Positions 8,374 to 18,118 of a stretch of DNA of 64,000 bases are shown one piece after another. The position numbers and the translations under genes are program-made. Source of the stretch: Hyphomonas sp. BRH_c22 (GTDB taxonomy: Bacteria > Pseudomonadota > Alphaproteobacteria > Caulobacterales > Hyphomonadaceae); NCBI RefSeq assembly GCF_000961795.1, contig NZ_LADU01000122.1, forward strand, positions 1 to 64,000, given 5' to 3'. The notes beneath the pieces are model-generated. The model ran no database searches and was not told the origin of the DNA. It saw nothing but the letters and a program-made list of their open reading frames with translations. The number at the start of each line of letters is the position of its first letter. Position 1 is the stretch's first letter.

Positions 8374-8991
8374 TTACGACGAATAGAATTCGACCACTTG
8401 TGCCGGTTCCATCTGGACCGGATAGGGCACCTCGGCCAGGCCGGGAACACGAATGTAGGTTGCGGACATCGCCTTCGGATCGACTTCGATATATTCAGGC
8501 AGGTCACGCTCAGGGCTGCCAAGTGCCTCAAGCACGAGCGCAATGTTGCGCGACTTTTCACGCACCTGAACCACATCGCCCGGCTTGAGCCGAGCCGAGC
8601 CGATGTTGCAACGGCGACCATTGACCGTGACGTGACCGTGGTTGACGAATTGGCGGGCCGCAAAGATCGTCGGAACAAACTTGGCGCGATAAACGAACGC
8701 CTCAAGGCGCGATTCAAGCAGGCCGATCAGGTTTTCCGCGGCGTTGCCCTTCATCCGGCTGGCTTCAACGTACACGCGCGAGAACTGCTTCTCTGTTATG
8801 TCGCCATAATAGCCCTTGAGCTTTTGCTTCGCCATGAGCTGCATACCAAAGTCCGAGACCTTGCTGCGGCGGTTCTGGCCGTGCTGTCCAGGCTTGTAGT
8901 TGCGCTTGTTGACGGGAGACTTTGGGCGGCCCCAGATATTTTCACCGACGCGACGGTCGATCTTGTACTTCGCGCTATGGCGACGTGACAT
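8374..8991 (-). CDS. rpsD: 30S ribosomal protein S4
   Basis: A 205-residue primary rRNA-binding protein of the small subunit, the length usual in alphaproteobacteria. The N-terminal domain begins [21 protein letters not shown]. The S4 RNA-binding domain (about residues 95-158) has the signature [34 protein letters not shown]. It ends with the conserved FYSS-type tail. The start ATG at 8991 follows GAGG. It is transcribed as a single gene with a terminator at 8321-8345. In this lineage rpsD is commonly outside the alpha operon. Confidence 0.98.
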   Translation of the reverse strand: MSRRHSAKYKIDRRVGENIWGRPKSPVNKRNYKPGQHGQNRRSKVSDFGMQLMAKQKLKGYYGDITEKQFSRVYVEASRMKGNAAENLIGLLESRLEAFVYRAKFVPTIFAARQFVNHGHVTVNGRRCNIGSARLKPGDVVQVREKSRNIALVLEALGSPERDLPEYIEVDPKAMSATYIRVPGLAEVPYPVQMEPAQVVEFYSS

Positions 8992-9173
8992 GGTAGTACC
9001 TCATTTTTGACGCGGGCCGGCGGGCGGCGCTAATTCGCACCCACGATTTCAACGGCGGCTCCGCACCAGCCCGTAGATAAGCGGCGGGTAAAACACCAAA
9101 TTGACTGGCGCGTCAAGCCATACGCCTGCTACTGCTGGAGCACAAACATTCAGAAAAATGCGGGAGGAAGACA

Positions 9174-9989
9174 ATGAAAAACCTGAAGGGACGGATGGCC
9201 ATCGTCACCGGTGGCGCCAGCGGCATCGGCCGGGCCTGCTGCGTGGGCCTGGCACGCGAAGGGGTTGCTGTATTGGTGACCGATATTGACGATGCTGGCA
9301 CCGCGGAAACTGTTGCAATCATTGAAAAAGACGGTGGAAGGGCGATCTCGGCACATCATGACGTTACCGATGAGGCCCGCTGGGACGAGGTGATGGTATT
9401 ATGTGAATCTGAGTTGGGTGTGCCGTCCGTCATGGTGAACAATGCCGGCGTTGCGATCGGCGGCGCGATCATGGAGTTCAGTCTCGCAGACTGGCAAAAG
9501 CAGATGGCGATCAACATGGACAGCGCCTTCCTCGGCACACGCGCGGCGATGAGAGCCATGAAGGTCACAGGCGGTTCGATCATCAATCTATCATCGATCG
9601 CCGGACTGCGCGGTGCATCCGGCGTCAGTGCCTATTGCGCCAGCAAGGGCGGTGTCCGGCTTTTTTCCAAGGCCGCAGCAGTCGAGTGTGGCCAGCTTGG
9701 CCTTCCGATCCGCGTCAACTCGGTCCATCCCGGCATTATTGATACGCCAATCTGGCAAAAATCCATCGCGCGCATGACTGAAACCATGTCCGCCGACCAA
9801 ATTGCGGGACTCTCAGGGTCATCGGGCGGAAATTCGCTCAATGCAGACGTCATCGCACAGGCTGCGCCCATGGGACGGGCCGGACGCCCGGAGGAAGTCG
9901 CAGATCTTGTTGTCTTCCTCGCGAGCGACGCATCAAGCTATATCAGTGGGCAGGAACTCGTCATAGATGGAGCCATGACATCGCACTGA
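9174..9989 (+). CDS. short-chain dehydrogenase/reductase (classical SDR)
   Basis: A 271-residue classical SDR oxidoreductase. The Rossmann cofactor motif TGGASGIG is at residues 12-19, with Asp37 (TDIDD) after beta-2 suggesting NAD(H) preference. NNAG is at 89-92 and the catalytic set is S140/S141, Y154 and K158 (SAYCASKGG). The C-terminal EEVADLVVFLASDASSYISGQ motif is complete. The substrate cannot be named; 3-oxoacyl-reductase-like and steroid/alcohol dehydrogenases share this pattern. It has a good ribosome site (GGGAGGAAG). It stands between rpsD (divergent) and the polysaccharide locus and need not belong to it. Confidence 0.9.
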   Translation: MKNLKGRMAIVTGGASGIGRACCVGLAREGVAVLVTDIDDAGTAETVAIIEKDGGRAISAHHDVTDEARWDEVMVLCESELGVPSVMVNNAGVAIGGAIMEFSLADWQKQMAINMDSAFLGTRAAMRAMKVTGGSIINLSSIAGLRGASGVSAYCASKGGVRLFSKAAAVECGQLGLPIRVNSVHPGIIDTPIWQKSIARMTETMSADQIAGLSGSSGGNSLNADVIAQAAPMGRAGRPEEVADLVVFLASDASSYISGQELVIDGAMTSH

Positions 9990-10077
9990 CGCAAATCCGA
10001 TACATCCGGGATCCGAGACGATGCGATAGATTTCGCCGATTGCACGGCGCGGATCTTGCAGCGTCAATTATGCATCC

Positions 10078-11133
10078 ATGAGCAAGAGACAAAGATATCA
10101 GGCGACCGAATTGACCGAAGTGACTGTCATAATTCCCTGCTATAATAATTCTGCGACGATCGCGGCCGCTGTAGCCAGTGCGCTTGACCAGACAATTCCT
10201 GTCGATGTGATTGTCGTCGATGACGGATCCAGCGACGATACCGTCTCAATAGCCCAGGAACTGGCCAACGCCAATCATCGGCTGACCCTGATCGTCCAAC
10301 CAGGAAATCAAGGTCCGTCCGCCGCCAGAAATCGGGCCATCGCCGCAGCAAAAACGTCGTGGATCGCGATCCTAGATGCCGACGACTACATGCACCCAGA
10401 CCGTATTTGTCGCCTGCTTGATGCGGCCAAGCGCTTTAACCTGGATTTCATCGCTGACGATCTTATCCGGGTATCTCCCGGCCTCGCGCCTGAAACCGGG
10501 ACCCGGCTGTGGTCTGACAATCCGATCGGAATGCTTGAACTGGATCTTGCGCGCTTTGCGCGCGAGAATGTTGCTACACGAACTGGCATGCGGCGCGAAC
10601 TGGGATTTATCAAGCCGCTCATTCGCGTGAAATTTCTTATTGAAAAAGCAATGCGTTACAATGAGCAGATGCGCCTCGGCGAGGATTATGACCTCTATGC
10701 CCGCGCCCTGCACGCCGGCGCACAATTCGCCATTATCGACCCCTGCGGATATTATTCGGTCGACTACCCCAACTCTCTTTCAAGAAGCTATGGCGCGAGC
10801 CAGATCCGTCACCTCGTGAATACTGATCGGATGATCCTTCAGGATGCAAACCTGTCCAAACCGGCGCGGGCTGCTGTCCGAGAGCACAAGTCATTCGTGC
10901 TGAAGGACTGGGCGTGGGTTAGCATGATAGAAGCGGTTCGCACGCGGAACCCGCTTGGCATGGCCAGGTCACTCGCGACACCACCAATAGTGTCCTGGAC
11001 GACCGCTATCCGCTGCGTGAGGCGCGTGATGGGTAAAACACCGATAGACGAAATCCTTATAAATGCGCCGCAGGTCCAGCTGGTCGAAACCCTGCTTTGT
11101 CACGCCCCTCCGGCGGACCGATCACACAGCTGA
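10078..11133 (+). CDS. family 2 glycosyltransferase
   Basis: A 351-residue GT-A fold glycosyltransferase, taken here as the left edge of the polysaccharide locus. The nucleotide-sugar site shows VIIPCYNNSATIAAAV, VVDDGSSDDT and the metal-binding DADD in WIAILDADDYMHPDR. A later GEDYDLYARA supplies the ED(Y) acceptor motif. Length is ordinary for the family. It is a cytoplasmic enzyme that adds one sugar to the lipid-linked repeat unit; the sugar is not deducible. It ends 10 bp before the convergent flippase gene. Confidence 0.88.
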   Translation: MSKRQRYQATELTEVTVIIPCYNNSATIAAAVASALDQTIPVDVIVVDDGSSDDTVSIAQELANANHRLTLIVQPGNQGPSAARNRAIAAAKTSWIAILDADDYMHPDRICRLLDAAKRFNLDFIADDLIRVSPGLAPETGTRLWSDNPIGMLELDLARFARENVATRTGMRRELGFIKPLIRVKFLIEKAMRYNEQMRLGEDYDLYARALHAGAQFAIIDPCGYYSVDYPNSLSRSYGASQIRHLVNTDRMILQDANLSKPARAAVREHKSFVLKDWAWVSMIEAVRTRNPLGMARSLATPPIVSWTTAIRCVRRVMGKTPIDEILINAPQVQLVETLLCHAPPADRSHS

Positions 11134-11142
11134 TATAATCAA

Positions 11143-12636
11143 TCAGGACGCCACGCCCAACGCCATCCGCATCGCATCCTGTGACCTGCCCCTGGACAGC
11201 AGGACCGCCGCGCAGCCAAACCGTCTTGTCACCTCAGGAGAGAGCAGCGCAAGGCTCGCGAGGTATGACGTTACGCCGACCAGAAGAAGTGCAAATAGCT
11301 TAACAACCTCGCTCCAGGCCCCCGGGATCACGAATGGTGTTAACCAGACCAATGTGCCCATGATGATTGAGGCCAACAAGGCGGTGGACCCGGCGGCTGC
11401 CTGGCGCCTGATCGAAAATCCAATAGCTGATTTGACCGCCATTGCGCCCATTACCCATGTCAGGAACTGCGCAAGAAACAATGCAAGCATGACCGCCATG
11501 AGCCCGAAATTGATCGCCATCACGACCAGACCCGTGGTCGCTATGAGTGTGACGATCGATATGCGCATGATGACGACCGGCCGTCCCATGCCGATAAGGA
11601 TGCCTGAGTTGAATGACGTCGTCGGCGCGCGAAGCCCCATCAAAAGTGCGACCTGTATAATCGGCACCCCGGCACTCCATTGAAGCCCGAACATGAGCGG
11701 AACTGCCACTGGTGCGATGACAGCCGCCCCGATGAAGGCTGGGTAAGCGATCAAGGCTGTCAGACGGATCGCCCCCTCGAACGCCTTCTGCATCAGCGCC
11801 ATATCATCCTGTGCCTGGGCTGCGACCGGAAGCGTTACCGCTGCCATCGGTGACACAAGCATCGAAACGGCCTGCTCTCTCAATCGCATCGACATATTGA
11901 ACAGGCCGAGCGCTGGCGCCCCCAATATGCCTCCGACCAGAATGCGTGGAATAGACGCTGAAACCGTCTGCACCAATCTCGAAGTGACATTCGCTGCGTT
12001 GAACCGTGTCAGCTCTGCGGTCTCTGCCCAACTGCTTCGCAGTGACGGCCTCCATCTGGCAAACCAGAGGAAGGCGAACAGTCGGACTGTGCGCCGCGCA
12101 ATCTCCATCCCGACCAAGGCCCAGCTATTTTGTAAATAGAGCGCCAGCGCAATCCCGACAACAGCTGCCACGACCGTGCCGGAAATGTCGACAATCGTGA
12201 TCTGGCGGTACTTCAGATCACGCTGGAGCAGCGCCGACGGAACGGACGAAAGCGCCCCAATGAACAGGACGACTGAAAAGACCCGGAGGATCGGAACGAG
12301 TTCTGGACTGGAAAAACGCGCCGCTACGAACGGAGCCGCGACCAGTACTCCGACGAAAAATATCGATGCTAGCAGGAGCGACTGGATGAAAACCGAATTG
12401 ATATGCCCGGGCCGCAGATCCCTGCGCTGGATCAGGCACTGGTTGAGGCTTCCAGTACTGAGAATCTCGGGAATCGCAAACGTCACCAGCGCCATGCCGA
12501 AGATGCCAAAATCGGCCGGCGTGAGCATGCGCGCGATCACGACGATAGAGACGAGCCCCCCGACCAAGCCGAACCAGTTCCCCATCGTATTGAGGGCGGC
12601 TGCCCGGCCTGCTCGTTTCAGTAAACTTGATGCCAT
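11143..12636 (-). CDS. Wzx-type polysaccharide flippase (1 of 3)
   Basis: A 497-residue polytopic membrane protein of the oligosaccharide flippase family (MOP superfamily), which moves undecaprenyl-diphosphate-linked repeat units across the inner membrane. The N-terminal block is typical: ALNTMGNWFGLVGGLVSIVVIARMLTPADFGIFGMA. About 12-14 hydrophobic segments follow. It resembles the flippases at 16667 and 43692 in layout. It is convergent with the GT2 gene at 10078. Confidence 0.9.
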   Translation of the reverse strand: MASSLLKRAGRAAALNTMGNWFGLVGGLVSIVVIARMLTPADFGIFGMALVTFAIPEILSTGSLNQCLIQRRDLRPGHINSVFIQSLLLASIFFVGVLVAAPFVAARFSSPELVPILRVFSVVLFIGALSSVPSALLQRDLKYRQITIVDISGTVVAAVVGIALALYLQNSWALVGMEIARRTVRLFAFLWFARWRPSLRSSWAETAELTRFNAANVTSRLVQTVSASIPRILVGGILGAPALGLFNMSMRLREQAVSMLVSPMAAVTLPVAAQAQDDMALMQKAFEGAIRLTALIAYPAFIGAAVIAPVAVPLMFGLQWSAGVPIIQVALLMGLRAPTTSFNSGILIGMGRPVVIMRISIVTLIATTGLVVMAINFGLMAVMLALFLAQFLTWVMGAMAVKSAIGFSIRRQAAAGSTALLASIIMGTLVWLTPFVIPGAWSEVVKLFALLLVGVTSYLASLALLSPEVTRRFGCAAVLLSRGRSQDAMRMALGVAS

Positions 12637-12811
12637 ATCTGGAACGGCCTGCCTTTAACTTGTGATTGCTGAATTCTTGCAAAAATCCACAAAGCGGTGG
12701 ACATTGATGGCTCACGAGAAGAATACGCGGCCATTTATCAGCCTATGCTGCGCTCGCTCATATTATAGCCTCACTGGCGATTGTCCTCTCAAAAATGACA
12801 GGTCAAAGCCG

Positions 12812-13549
12812 CTATCGAGAAAAGTCCGGCATAGGAAGCCCGAGTTGACTTATGACACCGCTAATATGATCAAGCGCATCCTCAGTCGGTCCGGAATACT
12901 TTCCGCTCTGAGGCCGGTTTCCGACGTATCCGAGGTCGGCAGTGCCCGCATCTGACATGTAGAATCCCATGACTGTCAGGTAGTATAATAGATCCAGAAA
13001 CCAGCCAGCTAGGCGGATCGGCTCTGCATCAATGCGCGTTTCCAACTTGCGGAGCAACCCTGCTCCTTTTCGGGCGTGCTTGCCAAAGCAGTCATGGAAC
13101 AAATCGGCCTGCTGACCAGACGAAGCGAGATGGTAAACTTTCCCAAACCTGCTTGCCGCTTCGGCGTCAAACCACGCGATACCATTCAAAACCATTGTAC
13201 GAAAATACTGCATGCTCTCATAGGGAGAACTCACCAGTTCATCAATAAAGTCGACCACACCGGCTTCGCTGGCCGCAACCGAGACACCATCATTTGGAAT
13301 GATCTGATCACACAGCGCAGCCAATGTGGCCCGATTGGCCTGTGACATCAAATCTGGCCATGGAGCGGGCGCAAACAAGTCCGCGTCATTACCATATCCC
13401 GGCCCAGGCGGCACCGGCCATTCATCATGGGGCCATTTCGATACAGATAATCTTATCGTCAACAGGCCCGCGCCCACCACTGCGGGGACGGCGGCTGCAG
13501 CCCAGGTCATTGCTGTGCGTCGACTGATCTGTCTTGGAACGAAGGTCAT
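12812..13549 (-). CDS. gluconate 2-dehydrogenase subunit 3-like protein with Tat signal
   Basis: A 245-residue protein of the gluconate 2-dehydrogenase subunit 3 family, small partners of GMC-type dehydrogenases. The N-terminus has a twin-arginine signal, SRRTAMTWAAAAVPAVVGAG, for folded export to the periplasm. The middle has the family-like LAALCDQIIPNDGVSVAASEAGVVDFIDEL. I place the start at the ATG 13547-13549, which overlaps the stop of the upstream GMC gene as ATGA and so implies translational coupling. Longer frames exist upstream but would lie inside the GMC gene. Confidence 0.82.
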   Translation of the reverse strand: MTFVPRQISRRTAMTWAAAAVPAVVGAGLLTIRLSVSKWPHDEWPVPPGPGYGNDADLFAPAPWPDLMSQANRATLAALCDQIIPNDGVSVAASEAGVVDFIDELVSSPYESMQYFRTMVLNGIAWFDAEAASRFGKVYHLASSGQQADLFHDCFGKHARKGAGLLRKLETRIDAEPIRLAGWFLDLLYYLTVMGFYMSDAGTADLGYVGNRPQSGKYSGPTEDALDHISGVISQLGLPMPDFSR

Positions 13550-15255
13550 CGGACGCCGCCCTGGGATTTTTGAACAGCTACCCGCTGCGCCAGAGCTTCC
13601 GATGCCCGCAACGAAAGAGCCATGATAGTCAAAGTAGGATTCTTGTGCGGATGGGATGCGAACACGCTCGCGTCGGCGAGAACAAGGTTGTCTACATCCC
13701 AGCATTGGGAAACGTTATTCACCACCGAGTTATCAGGCGAGTCACCCATGCGGGCTGACCCGGTCTCGTGCAGCCCGCCAGCACCGGTCGTCTTGTCGCC
13801 TATGGCTTCATCTTGAGGCAAAATAACTCCACCCATTCGATCAATGACCTTGTGAGCAGTTTCCATTCCATGCCGCACCATGGCGCGTTCAGAATCGGTT
13901 ATTCCCCAGTGGAATCGCACGACAGGACTTCCCCATTTGTCTAGAACAGAATGGTCGATATCCATGTAGGCTTCTGCATTGGGGATCATTTCGCCAAACA
14001 TTTCGAACCTGATTATCGATCCGTATCTGCGGCGGGCCGCGGCTTTCAACTGGGCACCGTAACCAAGCTCGGGATTCACAATTTGAGGACCTGTAGTGAC
14101 TCCGGGAACTTCCGACATTCCGCCATAAACCTGAAAATGGTAGCCGCGAGTGAACTCAAGCTTGCCTTGTTTCTGATCCTCATAACCCCACCAGGGTATG
14201 TACATATGGGGGACAGATACACCATCTTCATTGTAACGCGGACGGTCCTCCAAAAGCGGAAATTGTGCGTCAACAAGGAAATTGACCGTGTTGGCAATAT
14301 TGCGGCCAAGCTGTCCGCTGCGACTACCAAGCCCGTGCGGGTGGCTTGCGGACTTTGAATTCATCATTATTCGAGCAGTCTCAAACGTGCTCGCCGCCAA
14401 AACGACCGCACGTGCGGTAACGTCGATGCGCTCACCCGTCTTATTGTTGCCATATGTCACGCCGGTTGCCCGCCCATCGGCATCTGTATTTACACGGATC
14501 ACCATAGCATCTGTGCGCAAAGTCAGATTTCCGGTCCTCAAAGCCATCGGTATAAAAGACGTTGTCGTCTGAAACTTCGCCCCGATGGAGCAGCCCCGTC
14601 GGCAATGGGTCGAATAAAAGCACGCCTGGCGATCCTCAAGGGGCTGCGTCAAAATCGCTGTTGGCGCCACCTTGGATGGAATGCCCAGGCTTGCAAATCC
14701 AGCCTGCACGAAATACTCGAATGCGCGCAGAGGCGGAGGGGGCTGCAAAATGCCGGGCGGAGACCCGGGCTCGTTTTCGAAACCTTCGCTGGAGCCGAAC
14801 ATGCCGACCAACTCTTCTGTTCGATCATAGTAGGGCGCGATATCATTGTATGTAACAGGCCAGTCAAAACCAAGCCCGTCGCGTGACCGGTTCTTGAAGT
14901 CGTAGGGTCCGAAACGAGGCGCAAACCCCCACCACGCATTTGTACGACCACCCAGCATTCGCGTCCTGACCCAGTCGTATTGAGTGCCGTCGGCACAGAC
15001 GTAAGGCTCTCCCTCGATCTCAGCCCCACCAATGATCGGGTCGAAAAAGCGGGGATGGCGATCCTCTGTTGGCAGGTTGCCCAAAGGTGCGTCGATATCC
15101 CTGTTGAACATGGGGGTCTCGGCAACAGGATCATAGTGACGACCCGCCTCAAGCATGAGCACCCGGTGACCGGCGCGGGTCAGGGTCAGTGCACTCATTG
15201 CCCCGCCGGCGCCTGAGCCCACAACAATGACATCGAATTCCGGAGTCACCGACAT
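13546..15255 (-). CDS. GMC family FAD-dependent oxidoreductase
   Basis: A 569-residue glucose-methanol-choline type oxidoreductase that oxidises an alcohol or sugar hydroxyl. The N-terminal FAD site VIVVGSGAGGAMSALTLTRAG and LMLEAG are present. A central Cys-containing stretch (FYSTHCRRGCSIGAK) resembles membrane-bound sugar dehydrogenases. The C-terminal HETGSARMGDSPDNSVVN and HPHKNPTLTIMAL blocks carry the family's catalytic region. With the Tat-signal partner encoded directly after it, the pair probably forms a periplasmic dehydrogenase complex. No cytochrome subunit is adjacent. The substrate is unknown; presence within the polysaccharide locus suggests a sugar or lipid-sugar. Confidence 0.88.
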   Translation of the reverse strand: MSVTPEFDVIVVGSGAGGAMSALTLTRAGHRVLMLEAGRHYDPVAETPMFNRDIDAPLGNLPTEDRHPRFFDPIIGGAEIEGEPYVCADGTQYDWVRTRMLGGRTNAWWGFAPRFGPYDFKNRSRDGLGFDWPVTYNDIAPYYDRTEELVGMFGSSEGFENEPGSPPGILQPPPPLRAFEYFVQAGFASLGIPSKVAPTAILTQPLEDRQACFYSTHCRRGCSIGAKFQTTTSFIPMALRTGNLTLRTDAMVIRVNTDADGRATGVTYGNNKTGERIDVTARAVVLAASTFETARIMMNSKSASHPHGLGSRSGQLGRNIANTVNFLVDAQFPLLEDRPRYNEDGVSVPHMYIPWWGYEDQKQGKLEFTRGYHFQVYGGMSEVPGVTTGPQIVNPELGYGAQLKAAARRRYGSIIRFEMFGEMIPNAEAYMDIDHSVLDKWGSPVVRFHWGITDSERAMVRHGMETAHKVIDRMGGVILPQDEAIGDKTTGAGGLHETGSARMGDSPDNSVVNNVSQCWDVDNLVLADASVFASHPHKNPTLTIMALSLRASEALAQRVAVQKSQGGVR

Positions 15256-15274
15256 GCCTGTATACCTTAAAATG

Positions 15275-16480
15275 CTAAGCGGGAACGTCCATGGAGTCGG
15301 CGTGCTCGAGCAGGTTGTTGAATGCGGTCAAGAACCCCTTGGCCGAATGGGTTTCATTCGCCCAGGTCCGACCGGCTTCGGCAAGCCGCTGTCGCTCATC
15401 ATGATTGTCGATCAGGTCGCGCAGGGCGATAACGAAGGCATCAACAGATTGCATCCCGTCGCCACGGAACTCGCCGACATAGCGACCGAACCGTTCGGCC
15501 ACACGTTCGGGATTGACACAGGACACAATAGGGACGTCGCGCTGCAGGCCTTCCACAAAGGCAATCGGCAAGCCTTCATGGATGGCGCAATTCAGATGAA
15601 GCCACGACGACGCGATCAATTCGTGCTTTTCTGCACCTTCCGTATGGCCAAGCATTTCCACGTTCGGCGGCAAGTTATCTGGCGCCCATGCACCGGGCCC
15701 CGTGAAGTGCGATTTGCCGAAAAGCCGGAATGTCACGTCCGGCATGCGTCGAGCGATTTCCGGAATGATCCACGGACGCTTTTGTGCGTCCAGTCGGCCC
15801 AGGAACATGACAGTCGGTTTTTCTGATTTGACATATGGACCCTCGGGAGCTGGCTCCATCGGATAGCATAGCGATGCGACTTCATCGGCGCGGCATCCAT
15901 AGGTGGATTCGATCTTGGCCTCGAGGAAAGGCGACGGCGCAGCAAAAATGGTCTTCAGTCCCTTCCGGCGGCGCTGCTTCACCAATTCGGCCAGTGGCGT
16001 GCAATCTATGTATTCAAGGCCCTTGGGCATCACATCGCCCTGGCCCGGGATCCGGCAAGTGGCGATCCGGTCCCAGTCTTCCGGCGTTTTGGGGTCCTGC
16101 ACCCACATCACCATCGGGGCCTTGGTGAACATTGACAGGAAATACTCGTAGTTCGCCCGATAATCGATCGTCAGAAAGATATCTGGAGTCGCGAGCTTCG
16201 TCACAATCGACAGCTTGTCTCGGCGCCAATTCCAGGTCGGGTAACGAAGCGGGCGGCCGTAGACGCTCAGCTTCTTGCCGTTCCCGACAACGTGCTCGGG
16301 CGCTTCGCCCCAATACATATCGACATCCAGTCGTTTGTCGGTCGCCAAAAGAGCAGCTTCGGCGATCTGCTTGCTCAGCATACCAAATCCGCCCATTCTG
16401 CTAATCCGCTGATCAAAGAATTCATTTGCGACAATTCCGAGGCGAATCCGGGACTTACTTGCAAGTCGATGGTTAAGCAT
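15275..16480 (-). CDS. family 4 glycosyltransferase
   Basis: A 401-residue GT-B fold glycosyltransferase. The N-terminal domain begins LGIVANEFFDQRISRMGGFG. The C-terminal GT4 domain shows VMFLGRLDAQKRPWIIPEIAR and the E-x7-E motif in HEGLPIAFVEGL (nucleotide-sugar binding and catalysis). It lies in the minus-strand block 16480->11143 with the GMC/subunit-3 pair and flippase, 19 bp upstream of the GMC gene, and so is probably co-transcribed with it. Donor and acceptor are unknown. Confidence 0.88.
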   Translation of the reverse strand: MLNHRLASKSRIRLGIVANEFFDQRISRMGGFGMLSKQIAEAALLATDKRLDVDMYWGEAPEHVVGNGKKLSVYGRPLRYPTWNWRRDKLSIVTKLATPDIFLTIDYRANYEYFLSMFTKAPMVMWVQDPKTPEDWDRIATCRIPGQGDVMPKGLEYIDCTPLAELVKQRRRKGLKTIFAAPSPFLEAKIESTYGCRADEVASLCYPMEPAPEGPYVKSEKPTVMFLGRLDAQKRPWIIPEIARRMPDVTFRLFGKSHFTGPGAWAPDNLPPNVEMLGHTEGAEKHELIASSWLHLNCAIHEGLPIAFVEGLQRDVPIVSCVNPERVAERFGRYVGEFRGDGMQSVDAFVIALRDLIDNHDERQRLAEAGRTWANETHSAKGFLTAFNNLLEHADSMDVPA

Positions 16481-16666
16481 TTAGTCGTCCTTTGGGGTGC
16501 ATCCTGAAGAATTCCGCGAAAGTGAAAACGGCGATATCATGTTCACTTTCGTATGGCTTGATCGTCTGAAGCAAGCAAGATTGAGGCCACATAATCCTGC
16601 TGGATGACGTTAACGCGAGGTTATTCTGATGCGAATTGGACTTCCGCTTCCCAAAGGCACACGCAG

Positions 16667-18118
16667 ATGACCGAACACGCCCAAAAAATGGCTCGGGGAA
16701 GCGCCTGGAACGTGGCCGCCAATATCGCAAAGATCAGCGCCGGCCTCGTCGTACTGCCAATACTGACCAGAATACTTTCGGCAGACGAGTTCGGTCTGAT
16801 CCAGATGGCCATGCCGGTTATCGTATTTACGATGGTGTTCAACAATGCCGGCGTGGGCCCCGCACTGGTCCGTGCGGACACATGTTCTGATGCCCTCTGG
16901 TCAAGCGCGTTCTGGGCAAATATCGGCATCGGTGTCGTTTTTACGAGCCTTCTGGTCGTCACGGCGCCGCTTATCGCTCTGTTTTACGGAAATAGCGCTG
17001 TTATTCCGCTCATCATTGCCCTTTCCATGGCCATCGTGCTGCAAACCGCCAGCATCGTACCCGGCGCCTGGCTGCAGCGCGAATTCCAGTTCAAGCACCT
17101 TGCGATCGCGGATATCGTGGGCAATGGCCTCGGTGTGGCAGTTGTCATCACCACCGCATTGCTCGGACTCGGCGTATGGTCGCTTGTGTTGCAGCAACTC
17201 GTCACCCATGCAGCGCGCACCGCCTATCTTTGGTGGCGCTCTGCCCCGCCCGTCGGCTTCGCTTTCGACTGGCTGGAATTGAAATCGATCACCGGCTTCA
17301 GCATAAACGTCAACCTCGCGGATCTCGCCAATTTCTTCGGGCGAAATGCAGACAATATCATCATCGGCAGGCAGTTTGGCACTGCCGAACTCGGCTATTA
17401 CAGCATTGCATACCGGTTGATGCTGCTTCCCATCCAGGTTTTCAGCTGGGGAATTGCGACCGTCCTTCTGCCTGGACTGGCCCAAATGAAGGATAATGCA
17501 GACAGATTGTGTGCGGCCTGCATGCGCGTCTTCAAGATCGTATCGGTCGTGACATTCCCGGTCATGGCAGGCGCCTGCGCGCTGTCCGAACCCTTAATCG
17601 TGCAGGTACTTGGTGAAGACATGCGCCCAGCAGCGCCCCTTCTGGCCATCCTCGCACCTGTCGGGGCAATGCAGTCCCTGTCCAGTTCCCATGGCGCGAT
17701 TTTCATGGCGATTGGACGGGCCGATATCATGTTTCGCTGGTCGCTGTTCTGCAATGTCGTCATCGTTGGCGCATTCCTCATCGCCGTCCCATGGGGCGTG
17801 ACGGGGGTCGCGCTGGCCTACCTGATCGTCAACCTGCTTCTGGCACCTCCCGGCTACTGGATATTGTTCCGATTGATGGGACTCAGTCTGGGGCGTTTTC
17901 TGGGTGGAATCGCACCTATCGCGCTCGCGGCGGTCGGAATGAGCGTGGTGGTCTGGTGGACAGCGCGTCTGCTTGGTGAGCGTGGGCTATCGGAATTCGA
18001 TACGCTGCTCGTGTGCATCCCGCTCGGCGTCGTGGTCTATGGCGGCGCCATAGCGCTGTCTGCTCGTAGCGCGCTGGTCGAAGTCGTTGGACTGGCCCGG
18101 CAGGCAACAGCTCGTTGA
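16667..18118 (+). CDS. Wzx-type polysaccharide flippase (2 of 3)
   Basis: A 483-residue oligosaccharide flippase. The typical N-terminus KMARGSAWNVAANIAKISAG is followed by VVLPILTRILSADEFGLIQM, then about 12 membrane segments. The frame is open from 16604, but I prefer the ATG at 16667 because the family normally begins close to the first helix. It is divergent from the GT4 gene at 16480, and its stop abuts the convergent HAD-UbiA gene with no gap (18118/18119). Confidence 0.88.
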   Translation: MTEHAQKMARGSAWNVAANIAKISAGLVVLPILTRILSADEFGLIQMAMPVIVFTMVFNNAGVGPALVRADTCSDALWSSAFWANIGIGVVFTSLLVVTAPLIALFYGNSAVIPLIIALSMAIVLQTASIVPGAWLQREFQFKHLAIADIVGNGLGVAVVITTALLGLGVWSLVLQQLVTHAARTAYLWWRSAPPVGFAFDWLELKSITGFSINVNLADLANFFGRNADNIIIGRQFGTAELGYYSIAYRLMLLPIQVFSWGIATVLLPGLAQMKDNADRLCAACMRVFKIVSVVTFPVMAGACALSEPLIVQVLGEDMRPAAPLLAILAPVGAMQSLSSSHGAIFMAIGRADIMFRWSLFCNVVIVGAFLIAVPWGVTGVALAYLIVNLLLAPPGYWILFRLMGLSLGRFLGGIAPIALAAVGMSVVVWWTARLLGERGLSEFDTLLVCIPLGVVVYGGAIALSARSALVEVVGLARQATAR

